Assembly (NCBI RefSeq): GCF_910592395.1
Contig: NC_088317.1
Coordinates: forward strand, 17,406,039 to 17,470,038
Length of the DNA stretch: 64,000 bases
Source: Lineus longissimus
Lineage: Eukaryota; Nemertea; Pilidiophora; Heteronemertea; Lineidae
Direction of reading: 5' to 3'
Within the stretch, counting starts at the first letter, position 1, and each line of letters begins with the position of its first letter. A program made the position numbers and the translations under genes. This document shows positions 39,220 through 53,223 of the stretch, piece by piece. The notes below the pieces were generated by a model. That model made no database searches. It saw nothing but the letters and a program-made list of their open reading frames with translations, and had not been told where the DNA came from.

Positions 39220-41598
39220 ATGGGTTTCCTGGTCAAGTTCTTGGTAGGATCAGCCGTCTTGATGGTCCTACTTGCTTACTACCTGTACATTCCTTTGCCT
39301 CCAAACTACACTGAGAACCGCGTCAAGATCCAAGTTGCCCTGGCTGGAAATAAAGTCGTAAAGGCTCTGGTGAGTGAACTTGTGTTTCATTGATCAAGGA
39401 GTGGCTCTAAGACTTGTTCACTGCTATTAAATGTGAGACCATGAGCTGCTGAGGAAACTATGACCATGTTACTTGGCCTAATGCAGCCACGGATCCAAGG
39501 GGATTGGAAATTATCATCTTCAATTGCAAATTTCGAATTCTTAACGAATGGTGAAGGCATTTAGATTTAATCTAAACTTTTGAGTTCTGTTGATATGATT
39601 GGAAATTGTAATCTTTTCAGGCAAATATTGGAAGCCTCCTTGGATATGGTAGTCCAATGGAATTGAGGAAAGTCATGTTGGAAAGTTTGGTGGATCGGAA
39701 GGTTAAGTCAACACCACGTGACGAGAGTGTTACGGTAAGTCAATAGTTACGTTCTCCTTGTCTTCAGGAGGGCCTTACCTTTAGAAGAAGGAGATAGAAC
39801 TGCTTTGGCCATGTCTTGAGGATGGGGGAATTCAGACTACTCAAAGTTCTACATTGGACACTGCCCGAAAAAAAGGGAACCAAGGTAGGCCAAAGGTAGA
39901 CCAACTTGGAGAAGAACCGTGGACCAGGAAAGGCAGGCACAAAACAAAACACGTCTTCGCGAAACCCAGTTTCTCTATCCACCGTGTATAAAATGTAGCC
40001 AGAACAGACTATAAAATCAGTTGCATTACTTTTCAGATCCAACAGCTATCATTTGATGGTGTTTATGTCCGTGTCTACACACCTCCGACAGCCAAGATGA
40101 ATGGACCAGCTATTGTTTATTATCATGGGGGAGGATATGTATTATTTAGAATAGGTGAGAGTCATTTCCTGAATCAATGCTCTTTAGAATAGGCGAGGGC
40201 ATTTCACGAGAGCCAATGCATCCACACGCCACTTATGATCACCAGAGATGGCCTTCTGTGGAGAGCATGCAATCCCTCTTCATGTCGGATCCAGGGGAAG
40301 AGCTGAGGTCGGGCTCGTCCGAGGTTGACTTATATACCAGAAAAACAACAATCAAGCTGAAATGACATCAGCAAAACGTCTTGCGTGACGTTATTTGAAG
40401 TTAACAACAAACGATGTGATGTCATCACAGTGCTTGTTGCGTTTTTGTGAATGTTTAATATGTTTGTATCACTTGCAAAGTTACTGTTGATGGGCAGAGC
40501 TGTTGGCGTTGTTGGTACTTGACTCACTGCGCCATCCCCAGGGATTAATCAAGTATGTTGATACTTTATTTCTTTTCAGATCACTTTGATGAGGCCTGTA
40601 CCAAAATGGCGAAAATGTCAAATACTGTGGTGGTGTCAGTCGAGTAAGTAAGCCTATTAAAGAGGTACACTGTTCGTTATTTCTGGTGGTTCTCCAAACC
40701 TTGTAGGCCTCTGATTTGCCGATTCTTAAAAACCCAACCTGTCTCATCAAGGCAAAAGAGTTGTTTGAATACTCTAACAGGCATGAAATTGTATAGTTTA
40801 TAAAGCCAATTGAACTGTCTCCAGTCTTAGACTTATTTTCACTCGTATTATCTTTACAGTTATCGGACGGCCCCAGCGTTCACCTATCCCACAGGCATCA
40901 ATGACGGCTACAAAGCAACGAAATATTTCCTCGAACATGCTGCTGACTTTAACGTTGATCCGACTAGAGTCGCAATAGCTGGTGACAGTGCCGGAGGACA
41001 TATGGCCGCCTCGCTGTCCTTGCGCTTGCGTGATGAAAAATTCGAACCGATGCCAAAACTCCAGGTTTTGATATACCCTCATCTGCAAACAATAGACTAT
41101 CTGACTCCGTCGTATCAAGAGAATGACCTTGCAATTGACAGTGACGATATGATCCAATTTTTCATGGCTTTGGTTAATGGGACACAAGATAGTCGAGATC
41201 TATTGGCAAAAGGCCTCCACATTTCTTCCGAAACAAGAGAGAAGTTTCAGAAATATGTTGACCATGATTTGATACCTGAAAAATATCTATCTAAGAACTA
41301 CAAGAAACCGTCTTATCCGAAAAATCATGTCACTTTCTCAGAAAAGATTGAAAAGGTTACAACCAGTTCTTACAATTCACCGCTGCTGGCAGATTCTTTG
41401 GAGGGAATCCCAGCTGTTTATATTATGACGTGTCAGCATGATTGTCTGCGAGACGATGGTCTTCTGTACGTGGAGCGTCTTAAGAAGGAGGGGGTTGAAT
41501 ACCACCATGTTCATTATGACGAGGGCTTCCATGGGGTATTCAGTTTGGTTGACAGGTATCTGAGGGAAACGATGGAATTTGTCCGAGATAATTTGTAA
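39220..41598 (+). CDS. AADAC: Arylacetamide deacetylase-like esterase/lipase
   Basis: Five exons: 39220-39369, 39621-39734, 40037-40154, 40580-40643 and 40860-41598. All joins are in frame, giving 394 residues (family 399-408). The N-terminus has a single hydrophobic segment (about 4-25, LVGSAVLMVLLAYYLYI) that would anchor it as a type II membrane protein with a lumenal catalytic domain, as in AADAC and NCEH1 of the ER. The oxyanion motif HGGG is at 118-121. The nucleophile is S192 in GDSAGG. The Asp of the triad is about D343 (QHDCLRDDG), and the His is about H373 (GFHG). LIYPHLQTIDYLTPSYQEN and LLADSLEG-P match AADAC closely. It should hydrolyse carboxyl or acyl esters; the substrate cannot be read from the sequence. 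NCEH1 is the main alternative within the same family. Confidence 0.93.
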
Positions 41599-43289
41599 TA
41601 TGTGATGTCTTCAGATTGTACCAATTTCATTCCACTCACATTAGAGCACGCTATTAACGAGTTGGTGTACATATGGAACTGAACCACTTTTCATTACTCC
41701 TGAGTCCTTTATATTGGACTATGCGTCGCTGTCTGTAATTGAATCCCAGCTGGAAGAGTTGCCACATGAAAAGTAAACTTGTGACGGAGTTCAGAGTGAA
41801 TTTGTTGCATTATCACAATCTAAATCTGTTACACTGAGAAACATCATTTGTTTTTTGGTAAAAGTGCCATTTGTTAAATAATGATTGTAGTTCAATGAGT
41901 GACCCATGTAGTATTCATTTAGATGAAAAAGTGAATAAAGGTCTAGTGATTTTAAAGGTATACACTTCTGTTTTCTGGTTTCGTGATCACAATCTTAATC
42001 TGTTACACTGAAAAACATCATTTGTTTTTTGGTAAAAGTGCCATTTGTTAAATCATGGTTGTAGTTCAATGAGTGACCCATGTAGTATTCTTTTAGATGA
42101 AAAAGTGAATAAAGGTCTAGTGATTTTAAAGGTATACACTTCTGTTTGCTATTTGAAACATTTCAAAGAAGGGTCATCGGCATCCCTATAGAGGACACTG
42201 ATTTTCACTAGGGTGTGTGTGAAAATGACATCAAAACTTAGACAAAATTGACGGCATGTCTCTGTCTCAAAAATGCAGTACCCCAGTGACAGTCGGTGGT
42301 GCAATTTTTGACCTGATGAGGGGACAGAGATATCTATGAAAGTAGGCAGCAGCACCCTGTATTCCTTTGGACTCCAAGTTCAGTCCAAGCTGAGCAGCCA
42401 CGCCCTGTATTCCTTTCGCCTATCGCTAGTCCAAGTACATGTGTAGGAAACAGTTCTCCTTCAATCCATCTTGAATGCCAGTCGGGGGAAGAATGTTTTT
42501 TCGTGGGGACAATGTCACAACCTAGCAAACAAGACATAGAAACCTTATTGTGTACATTCTGAGCTTCAGGGGCTTTCACTTAGTGCTTATCAAACTTATG
42601 TGTATTTAAGGAGAGATCCATACAACTGTCCCTGGTATTTGAGGATGAATCGATGAAAAGTGTGTGGTGTGACCAGGCAAAATGCCCCAGCATTACAGTA
42701 CACCCTTGGGACTGACAGATGGTGTCCTCAGTTTAGAGGTGTCATGATCACAGAGGTTAAAAATGAAGAACTTGCCCATATGGGACCAAATTTTTTACCC
42801 TGTCCTTCAGGTTGTGACATTGTCCTTATTGCCAAGCTTCTTGCTCAAGGACACACAGTTGTTTTTAGTTCCACTTATCAACGCTGTAGTCACTACCAGT
42901 ATTTACGGCAGTAAATAATTCTTGGAACAGCTAATCAGATCAATTTTAAATATTGATAAGGCCAATAATTTTCAGTCGCCCTCACAACGATGCCTATATA
43001 AACTAGAGGCCCATTATTCATTCATTATTTCAAAGGAACAGACAGAAGTTGAGAATTTGACATTTTCCAAACTTAATTCCGATTATCATTTTTGACCAAT
43101 CAGAATCCAGTATCCGGCCCTGCGCATTTAACCCAATAGACTGAAGAACATTCACAAGCAGTTTAGACAAAAACGGAGGAATTAGTAGCTTATCAATTTC
43201 ATCAATTTTATCGTATTTATCTTGAATATTACACTTCTGGAACTTGGACTACACAACATAAGGATATTTACTAACTGTACGCAGCAGCT
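41599..43289. other. Esterase 3' region and interval before the glypican
   Basis: Contains the 174-bp tandem duplication with two AATAAA signals. A fragment near 42838 resembles the tail of the SINE at 35.2 kb. No gene is seen. The right end is the promoter and 5'UTR of the glypican gene. Confidence 0.5.
41812..42148 (+). repeat. 174-bp tandem duplication carrying two poly(A) signals
   Basis: Two near-identical copies offset by 174 bases (cacaatct at 41814 and 41988). Each includes AATAAA, at 41934-41939 and 42108-42113. It follows the esterase stop by about 210 bases, so the duplication may have given the gene two equivalent cleavage sites. Confidence 0.9.
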
Positions 43290-46200
43290 ATGCTGTTCAA
43301 AATGGGATTAATGGTGTTTTTGGTCGGTGTTTTTGCCGTGCACGTTTCTGGTCTCGGGACTACCTCGCAACCTCATCATGCCCCGGCATCAAATGTGAAA
43401 ACGACCCATCGAGAATGCCGCGATGTCCTCCAACATTTCGTTAAACACAAAATCGGACATCGGAATTTAGTTCCCGAGAATAAAATCCATGGTAAGCCGT
43501 TGAAACATCTGTAAAAATCGACGGGGAAAAGTGTTTTACTTGCTTTTGAAAACAGGTCTACTCCATGAAGCCAGTTGTCTTCATGTGTAATGATGTAGTG
43601 GAAATGTACATGCTGATATTCACTGCTCAACAATGGTTGAAGTGCCTGCTATCTGATATGGGTATACAATGTTTCATTCCAAAATATTTGTGCTTTCGAA
43701 ACAGCACATTGTTTGCACATTTCGAATTACTAGCTATATATTAGCTAGACTAATATATATGTCACATTTGAATATTTGTAATCGAGGTGGCGATGTTGTC
43801 CAGATCAGATCATGGTATCTTCGATGCCAAAACGGTGAGGAGATTTCAATGCAGCATCCAGGAATCTGACCAAGGTTCTGTCGTTTCCTTTCTGTTATTT
43901 CACCGGGAAACATTGTAAATGATTCTTCCTTTATGTCATGACTAATGACCTCAAGTATTTCCTGTTGGGGACGGACATGATAGATGATGGAGACTATTAG
44001 AGATCAGCATTGTTGCAAAATAAAATTCTAGCAAACATTTAGCTATAAACTGGGGGAAGCAATGACCCACAAGACCAAGACCCTTTTCGACTATCAAATT
44101 GACACAAAAGAAAGTCCATCCGTCTGCTATCATAATAGGATATGGCCGATGGATTCTGCTGCAGCAGCATCTGTGCTGGTGCTGCCACCTGCATCTTATT
44201 AAAGCTAATCCATTTGTGTAATAGCAGTAGTGTAATAGAGGCAGTATCCATGTCCAGTACCTGTAGCCTATCACCACATATGGACATACTTATGAACATT
44301 GATTTACCCAGTTCTCCCCAGATTTCATATGAAAATAGATGCTACTTGATTATGTTAGCGCTGCCATTGGTGGCTTGGTGCTCAGAGGTTAGCTGAGTCG
44401 GGCTTTAAATGAAATCTCTGATCTGTGATAGACAATGCTGATCAAAGAAGTTATAGGGAGATGAATACTGCCTCGTAATAAGGATTTTAAAAATGAGTTG
44501 ACCATTTCAACCTGGTAGGCCGTACTGCGTTCAAATCATTAGTCAGGTCAGTTCCTCACAGGAAGCAATACAACACTTGATTCCCACTTAGCAGGGTTCA
44601 AGATAAGTTTTAAACCGGAAACTCACTTAAGCTCCAATTTAGAGAATCCCTGTTTGGTCTATTTTGTTGACCTATTTCTTTTTGAAGACAATGTCATTGA
44701 AATATTAAGCAAGTTTCTTTAAAAAAATTCTTTACTATTATTTGCCATTGATAAATGTTTGCCAAGTGCTTTACCAATAGTAGTGCATACCCTCAGTCCG
44801 GTCATGCGATGTAATTTATTTCATCATACATAAACACATTATGTTATTGGCCATAGTTTCATGTGAAGGTTGGTACATAATATCTAATTACCAAAGTCAA
44901 TTAGCACTAAATTGGGCAAAATGGCTTGGAAATAATTCGGTGTTTTTCACACCTAATTGCAGTATGTGTTCATTTTGTTCTCTGTTTTGGCTGAGTTTGC
45001 CTGATGTTTCCTGAGAATATATTATAAGGCCAGGATATAAATTTTTTGTTAACCAGGCCTATAGTAAAGATATGTCGGTATTTCATTGAGTATTTTGTAG
45101 TACACTGGAGATGATGATAATTGGCTAACAACTACAAGTATTCCGCTTCAGCAGCAAATTTTCTGTAATCGTGAATCATCATTGTCCCTGAAAGTTGTAT
45201 GCTTGATCCGGATGTTACAACATATGGGAGCCTGGTACCACTTAAGATTTTAAATAGAATTTTATGATCCAAGACATGAGGGTATCTAAATATGTCATTC
45301 ACAACAATTAAAAACCATTCATCGAGTCCTTTTCAAATAAACTATATTGTCAGGCATTTGAAATATTGCTGCTGGTAGCATTTACAGTAAAACTTACAGC
45401 ATCAAGAGTATTGTCAAATGGGAAAGAACAATGCTAACTTTTGACCTCTTTGCAAGTTCCGAGCAAAATGATGTAAAAAATGGTTCAAATACATGTAGTT
45501 TTGAAACCTTTCTTTGAAAAAACTTATTGTAACCGGAATGTACTCCAAAATAAGTGTTTTTATTGGGTGGGAATTCACCAAACTTAGAATTTCTTTCTGA
45601 ATTCTTTGATACAGACCGATACGAAACCCAAATGCTAATGTGGCAGCCTTTGTAAAGGTTTTTTCTTGTTTGCAATAAAGATTGGACTAAAATTGAAAAA
45701 AAATTGCTTGTGCACACACCTTCGTAGACGAAACAATTTATTGTGGGTCTGTGCGATGGTGTGCTAAAGAAACATTTTGAAAGAACACAAAAGTTTGTGT
45801 AACATTTCCTTTTGCTTGAGATGAGATCGAGTACAAGGTGATGGCCATGTCCTCCATTCTCAATGTGTATGTAGGAGGAAACCAGTAACTCACGGTGGAG
45901 GAAATCTGTCAGAGGAGTTGTGTTTTATTACTCAACTTCATGACAGAAGCAAGTATTTGAACTACTTGTACTTGGTGACTCAAGACATTATTGTTTACAC
46001 TAAACAACAAAATGGCACCTCTTTGACTGGAGATCTTATCATGAAACGTAAACCAGGATATGGGCACAATTTGCGTGGTATCACATTGAGTGGGCCGACA
46101 GTATAGGCCTGACCATGACTACTTTAGAAATGACTTGTTTACTTTTGTTTTCAGTGAGCCGACCTTTTGTGATCGAAAACTGCTAAGATTGGTTGCCACA

Positions 46201-48002
46201 GGACCGGACCAAGCACTTCAATTATTCTGAATTGAGTTTTATTTCAAGTTGTTTTCATCAAATCTTAGAATAGATTTTTCAAATCTATATGAGGCCTATG
46301 TGATTGTGACAAGATCGACACGCATGGATTGATGAATAATCTTTAATCAAAAGAGTATTTAAACTGTCAGTAGATCGTTGCCAAATCATGCTTTGCATTG
46401 TTTGTGCATTGCATTCCCTCACGTTTTCAATATGTCCAGGACAACTATAGCCTCTGTTTGCGTAAATGTGTACTGCTAGCTGTTTTCTACACCAAGTGTA
46501 GGGGGTGTAGAATAGTACTAGGGCTATAATTAAACCAAGTTACCGTACCAATAAAGACAAGTGAGATTTTATTGTGAGTTTTAAATTCAAATCAGCATCT
46601 GCTTATCTTGATAGCTCAGCAAGGTTACTTCTGAGGAGAACTGTACAAAACTCCATATCATCATATCATGTTACTGGCCTACTTTATTTATCCAAACTGC
46701 CTGATACAATTAGCTGACATGTTACTAATTAGATCTGATAATTACCTAATTAGTCCAATGGCAGGAATTCCATTCTCTGTGCCTGAAACTCACCTGATAG
46801 CTAATCGGACATAAAAAATACCAATGGAACACTTTCATAATATGGAAATTATTCAGCAGACAAACCATTTTAAAACGACAGGTTTTACATTTTTCAAAAA
46901 AGAAATATTATTTTTGCGTGTACCATCAGTCATAACAGTACTGTCATCCCTACAGGCCATCCTGAATGAACCGTGGTTTCAAAAGACTCATCCATGGAAA
47001 ATCTGCTGACCTCATGAATTTGTGATGAGGACGATTAAAATCACTGATTCGGCAGATAATTCGAACTGTTCTAATAGCTCGGAGCTTTCCTCCGGACCAT
47101 CCTAAAGTTATCCCAAAAAACATACGTCCAGAGGTCCAGAGTTTGCTGAATCATATTGCATTGGTAACAATAGGCAGAGCCCCTTGTACTATTTCATTCC
47201 ATGTCCTGGATTCCGCCAAAGCGTACAATTATATATTTATACATGTATTATGCACCAATTATCTAAACAATCTTCGCTAATCGATGGCATTATTAGCAGG
47301 ATGGTGAAAAAAGGACAAATTCTGTGTACTATTTTCAGAATGTGTGTCATGCAAAAGTTTTTCATGAACGTTCAAAAAGATTCATTCTTGTACTTTGTAA
47401 CTGCGAATCCAGGGTTTCTGCCAGAGGATAAAATCGGTAAAGACACGTAACCCCCCCCCCACCCCAAAATGGTTTTCTAGCTTGACCTGAGCCTGGTATT
47501 GCTTTCTTTGGCATATTTGAGGCATTTTAAAAAAGCACAAAAATTCCTCCATGCAGAGACAGAAGTTACTCATGACATGCATGAATTCATGAAAATAAAC
47601 AAGAAGACAATTGTAACATAAGTTGGGAGTTTGATCTTCAGCTCCACAGGACAGTGAAGTCACAGCAGATTGCTGTAATTCTATTCTGTAATATTCTTTC
47701 TTTAGGCGGCAATGAAAATCCCCTCTCTTCCTTAGGTCAAATCATTGCTAGAGCTCTAAATCTTTCTCACAACACTCCATTTCAAACAATATCCGTTCAA
47801 CTTTCTTTTAATCGTATTCTTTCAGATCCGAAGATGGAGGTCTGCTATAACGGGCAAACAAGCACCGAGCAGAAGTCATGTTGCAGTCACAAGATGGAGA
47901 AGAAATACACCTCTGCGGCAGAAATGGATTTTAAGGATTTGGTGCAGACGACCAGCTCGTATCTCAAGAATCTGATTGCCACAAATCAGGCGCAATATGA
48001 AG
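43290..48002 (+). CDS. Glypican, GPC3/GPC5-type, first two exons (partial)
   Basis: Exons 43290-43491 and 47826-48002, joined in phase 1 (CAT G|AT). They encode 126 residues plus one base, and the second exon ends at a GTAAGA donor. Residues 1 to about 22 are a signal peptide. The mature N-terminus has the glypican cysteine pattern: C in HRECRDVLQHF, then MEVCYNG, then SCCSHKMEKKYTSAA. DLVQTTSSYLKNLIATNQAQYE closely follows the GPC3/5 pattern (KMEERYQ, LQTSSS-LKFLI). Glypicans are GPI-anchored heparan sulfate proteoglycans that modulate Hedgehog, Wnt, BMP and FGF signalling. The main cysteine-rich body, GAG sites and GPI signal must lie to the right of the window. Intron 1 is 4.3 kb and intron 2 exceeds 16 kb; long introns are usual for glypican genes. 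Confidence 0.85.
43492..47825 (+). other. Glypican intron 1
   Basis: A 4.3-kb intron bounded by a GGTAAGCC donor and a ctttcag acceptor. It has a run of 11 C residues at about 47451-47461. Nothing else stood out and no coding segment is seen. Confidence 0.75.
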
Positions 48003-51000
48003 GTAAGATGAACTATGATCCTAAACAAATTTCGGCTCAATTGCAGAATCCCCCCAAAATATTCCTTAAAAAATGGTTGTCAGTAATGTCACTTCCTAAA
48101 GGTTATATGGCTAACCCTTACCAAAGTCTCTCTTTGAAACATTTGTCAGGATTCTGCAATCAAGCCAATTTTTCATCTTGAAATTACCATCAAACATTTT
48201 CTAAGGCATCCAGTTGCAATTGATCCACCAATCTTCTAGTTGGAAAGGAGCACTCTTGCAAACCCTTGAGTGCACTCCTTCCTGATATCCTGGATATCCT
48301 GTGTAAATACACCGCAGGGCAGGTATATGACAGCCAGTCAATATCAGGTGTACATTACGCCGTTTACATACACAGAATTTCATATGTACACATCCTACGG
48401 ATGATGTTCACGGATGTTCCAGACCTGTACAGCATAGGGGAGCATGTCAAAATACGTTAAGGCAACATCTTTTCATATTGCCTGTTGCAGTGAATTTTTC
48501 TAACCTGAACATTGTGCATGGAAGAAGCAAAATGTATTGAAGTTTTGTTGATCATGGGTTTTTCATATGATTTTCATGCATTCCATGCATGCAGTGAACA
48601 TGGATGGCCACCTCTAATTCCTCGGTGTATGGTTCATTAGTTTGTGAGAACAGCTAAAATCTTGTCCTACATGCGTCACGCTGTGTTTGTATGCAATCTT
48701 GTTCATTCACACGCCATGCAGAGAGCTTTTGGGACAATCTCCCGTAATATCCGGTTCGGTATTTTAAATGTGCTCAAAGTGCACTTGTTATTGTTGACAA
48801 TTTTCACATTTCCTGCATGACAAAAAACATTATTAAGGAATTAATTGTTTTTAGGGTCCAGTTGTCAGAGAATTTTGAGAGAATTTTTTTTGTTATGATC
48901 CCGAAATCTCTGCCAATACTGCGAATGTTGGTACAACTTTGGTCTATCTGAATCTATCTGAATATTGGGAGATTCACTCGAAGTGGATCAATGCTACATG
49001 CATGCTGTCGGTTTTAGGGAGGTACAATTCTACATGTAGCCTTACATTATACTTGTTATATGAAAATGCCTTTATTCAATTATAGATTATAGATACTGGC
49101 TTTGTCATATATACAATTACCCAATAAATCGAAATGATGTACTTTCAACAAGTCTTCATGATTGAAAAGGCTTCAGGGAATTATGTTTGATTACTGGGTA
49201 TTTTTAGCCTTGTTTTCCGTCATATAATAAACATGAAATAGATTGCATTTCCAACTAAAATATCTCTTGGATTTCAATGACAATTCGTTTTGAGGGTACG
49301 TCTTGGGGGAGCAAAACAGATATTTTTTCAAATAAATCTAACTTTTTTAACACCTCAATATCTGTAGGGTACCTATCCTTTATAGCCTATAAGATCTGTA
49401 TACTATAAAATCTACATACCTCTATTGCCTTCGTGACTTGCGACGTCCATGATATTTTTAAAGATTTCGATATTTGATTTTAAAAATGACTTATATGTCA
49501 TTGTCAACTCATTCGGCTGTGGATGATATTTGGATGATTTCAAAATCGTCGTGAATATTTTAGCAAACCATGTATTCTAAGCATGTGGAGTGTTTTTACT
49601 AAGAGCAGTTAACTGTATGGATGTGCACACCCAGTACCATAACAAACAGAAATAAAGAATTCAGAATCGATGACACGTTAGTGCCGCACATCAAACGGTT
49701 GAATACTGAGGTGAAGCTACACGGGATCGCGCCTACACGTATATTGATTTTATAATGGAGGGTATGTCGATTCTCGACCCAGGCTAGCTAGCGCTTACTG
49801 GTGGCATACAGTGCCGACTCCACCTTGCGCTGGGCCATAAATGGTGTCTGGATCAGAGGAGTGATGTGAAGACTGTCAATGCCAGACCTATGCCCTGGGT
49901 TATAAATATCGTCTGGCAGCTTGCATGGTGTAGGGTATGTCAATACTGGTGCGCCCCAATAGTGACTGAGGGCAGAGATTGCGTTATGTTTGGGAGCTGT
50001 CCTCGAGGAAGTTTTCTGTGCTAAGTTCTTTGAGCCATTTGTGGATTTCTGACAAGTGTTTTTCAGTTCTTTCGCACAGCCAGACTGATGAGCTGCACCA
50101 ACAGCAAACTTATTTCTTTCGAAATATCAGTCACGTGGCCGTTTGGAAAACCTTTTGACATATCTAATATTGAAGAAGATATTGGAGAATTCAATCAGCT
50201 GTTTTGAACTGTCTAGAACCTTGCATCGATGTGTGATCATGTAGTCCGATCTGATGAAATGAATATATGTGACTTAAACAAGTTAAAGTCTTGGAATGCC
50301 AGACATATTCTATTGTGATTGGCTCTCAATGTACAGTCAATTCCCAGGCTCGTTTCTATAATGATGTCTGTCTGGCACAGCTGGTACTGCATGATAAATC
50401 TCGACAAATATTCAATTATGAAATCATAGGGATCTGGAAAACATGAATATAAATAGAAACAGATTTCGTCTGAAGTCAGGCGGAAAAACGTTGTGACCCT
50501 GTTCCAGGCTGTATCACCTATTGTTTTTCACCCCTTATTCCACTTCAACAAATGATTCAACTTCTTTGGCACACAGCAGTATCAAGTCGGTTGTTAAACG
50601 AGACTACAAAACGCAACCTCCTTCTATTGTTCGTTTCCTATTGTCTTAGCCTTGATTGAAAATCCACCTTCTAATCAATCGCATGATCAAACGAACTACC
50701 GCTACAGGATCCATTACCAGCTGTGACCCAGTGCGGTGCCTTTGATGCCTTTGTGAATCTAATCTCTTACAGGCAGAAAAAACATATCACTAGAAATTCA
50801 TCATGAGACAATGGTTACCATGGTGACATAAATCGTTGCTGGGCAACTAATTAATTTACTAGAATTAATAGTAATCCATGTGGGCTCTTTGGTTCTGTGT
50901 CAATCTTAGCTTACGTGTAGGACGTGTGTATTTCGTGTATGAAATGTACAGAAATGTACTGCTGATTGTAGTCAAAGTGTTATCTCAATATCCCCCAGGA

Positions 51001-52000
51001 GTCCAGATGAGTCAAAGCAAATCAAGGCTTTGAAATTAAAGCGATGTTTTGTCGCTATTTTGTCAGGTGAACTGGTTCCGCCAAATCCCTAGTGTATTTT
51101 GCCTTTACAATGCTAGAAATCCATGTTTTGTAATGCACAGTTTACGAAAAAAGATGGTAGGAGACAAAGGCCAGCTAGAATGAATCAGATGGAAATATTT
51201 AAAAATTGGTCCATTGAATCGGGAAGATCCAGGGTCTGAGGTACCTTGGGGAGTTTGTAGCAGAAAACAGCTGTACATGAAAGTCTATGAGTCCTCACAT
51301 TTGGATGGCAAATCCATGGTGAAATGGTCTTTTTAGATCTGCTAACTTCAGAAAACCATGTAACGGAAGACTGGCACTGTACATGCAAGTCCATTATTGT
51401 CCATATGTCCTGGCAGAAAAAAGAGCTTGAGCAGGATCAAGCATAAAAAATGTGAAATTCCGTCTTCTGTATCCTAATCCCCTGGCTTTGATAGGAATTG
51501 TAAAGCTTCTCTTGGTCTTTCACCATTTCCGAACCTATCACTTAGGTCTTGTCAATCCAGTTTGAAAAGAGCTAATCTAGCAAAAGTGCAGCCGTATTTT
51601 TTGGTCTTTCTCATAAAAAAATGATCAAGTAACTCCGGGAGTGCTTAGCTGATGACCAGTCTTGTCTCGCTCAGAATGGCTCTATGGCTGACCATGTTAA
51701 GCTGAATCAAGTCCTCCCAGATCATGTTCTATTTTACCAACTTTACAAGAAATTTGCCCGAGCAGAAGCTATAAAGTGAAAGGTATATTCTCCTCAGCCG
51801 AACATGGCAGCTGACTTAGCATGTCTCTCAACATGCATATCTCGTTATCAAAGCTCGCTAATTAGCTAAATTTACCTGGGCTTAGAAAGTTGATGAGGGC
51901 GTTAAAATAGCTGAAGACACCATTTTCTCACTTTCTAAATTTGAAGCAGCGTTTTTCATCTCTTGATGTCTATTTATAGAATTGTTTAGTTTAATGATTC

Positions 52001-52142
52001 AGGCAATTATCGCCCCCTGGTGTGAAAATTAGCAATGAATTAACGCTTGCACCGAGTTAGCGAAAACATCGAGTGAGAGCTATCATCCTTTTCCGTTCTG
52101 GCGTCTAGAGCAAGAATTGGCAATTAGTGCCCCCTGGTGAGG
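52001..52142 (+). promoter_or_regulatory. Pair of CTCF-like motifs
   Basis: Motifs at about 52008-52024 (tatcgccccctggtgtg) and 52125-52142 (tagtgccccctggtgagg) are 117 bases apart and in the same orientation. The core matches the reverse of the vertebrate CTCF consensus (CCACCAGGGGGC). Both copies are preceded by ggcaatta, so one may be a duplicate of the other. Binding is inferred from the motif only. Confidence 0.4.
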
Positions 52143-53223
52143 AAATCAGCAGTGTATAATGCATTTTACAATGGTCATTCTGTTCAGTTCATGTGTTGCT
52201 ATTGTCTCAGAACTATTCCAACTAAGCATTGCATCAGTGCATACAGATGACTGGATCCGGAAGAAAGTTGTATTTCTGATTGGTCAAAAAGAGCGAACCG
52301 CTTTTCAAAGCAAATTTTTCGTTTGGTCTGACTTTCACCCCTCCAGAATTAGTCACCGGTATTGACAGTGATTTGGAGATAAAAGTCTCGTATGAGTCCA
52401 AAAATGTTGGGAGCTTGGGCTATTACGGGAGCCAGGAATAGACACTCTTTCCATTCGTCTTGCAATAAAAAGCTTGATGGTGCCTACAAGTCTCAAACAC
52501 AGCGATATGCATTAGTTCCTTGTAATACTTTCGGTATTGTTCGTGTTCCATTTCCTACAGGTGGTTATATGTATCTCTGACGAAACAAGTGGTTTGTGAG
52601 CGGAAAGACTTGGCAAACTTTTTCTCCTGTTAGTTTCCTCTGGGCGGAATTCTCGGTATGTGTCTATTTGCTAATCTGTCTTGGGAGTTTTTACGCCCTT
52701 AAGTAAAGGTTGGTTAAAGCTCCATCTATTTCTAAAATGTATGTGTACAATGTAGAATTGTGTACAGTGTCAGTAGTTCTTCAAGTTATATCATAACGAG
52801 TGAATTCTTCATCAGATCAGTCGTGGACTAGAAAAAATCAGTGGCGTAACAAAACGCTGCAAGATCATCACGTTGCTTACTTCGAAACTTAATAATACGT
52901 TAAGAATTCTGGGAAGGCTAGTGATGCTTATTAAGTTAAGATAATTGCGCTATATATGTTATATGATTCTGAGAAACATCATTTCCCTTCGGGGTTGGTA
53001 GAACTTATCGAGTTTGCCTCCAAATGGGCTATTGGTCTGTGTCCCCATTTCTCTTATGACGACTGTGTTTCGGCCATTTTGGCTTCATGGGGTAGCATTT
53101 CCTTGGTGTGCACTTTGGCTTCAGCTTTGTTGAATGATGACAACTGGAAGGTTTCTGATGTCCATGGGGTTGGGGTTATTATGGTGTGATTCCAATGTCA
53201 AGATTAAACCAATGACGTTGCCC

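Noticed and set aside
38879-39236. Minus-strand frames of repeated CCLLAIP and plus-strand frame of repeated GIASRQH
   Set aside because: They are translations of the 21-bp tandem array.
47654-48181. 175-codon open frame taken as one gene
   Set aside because: Only 47826-48002 is coding. The frame runs through the acceptor and donor into introns on both sides.
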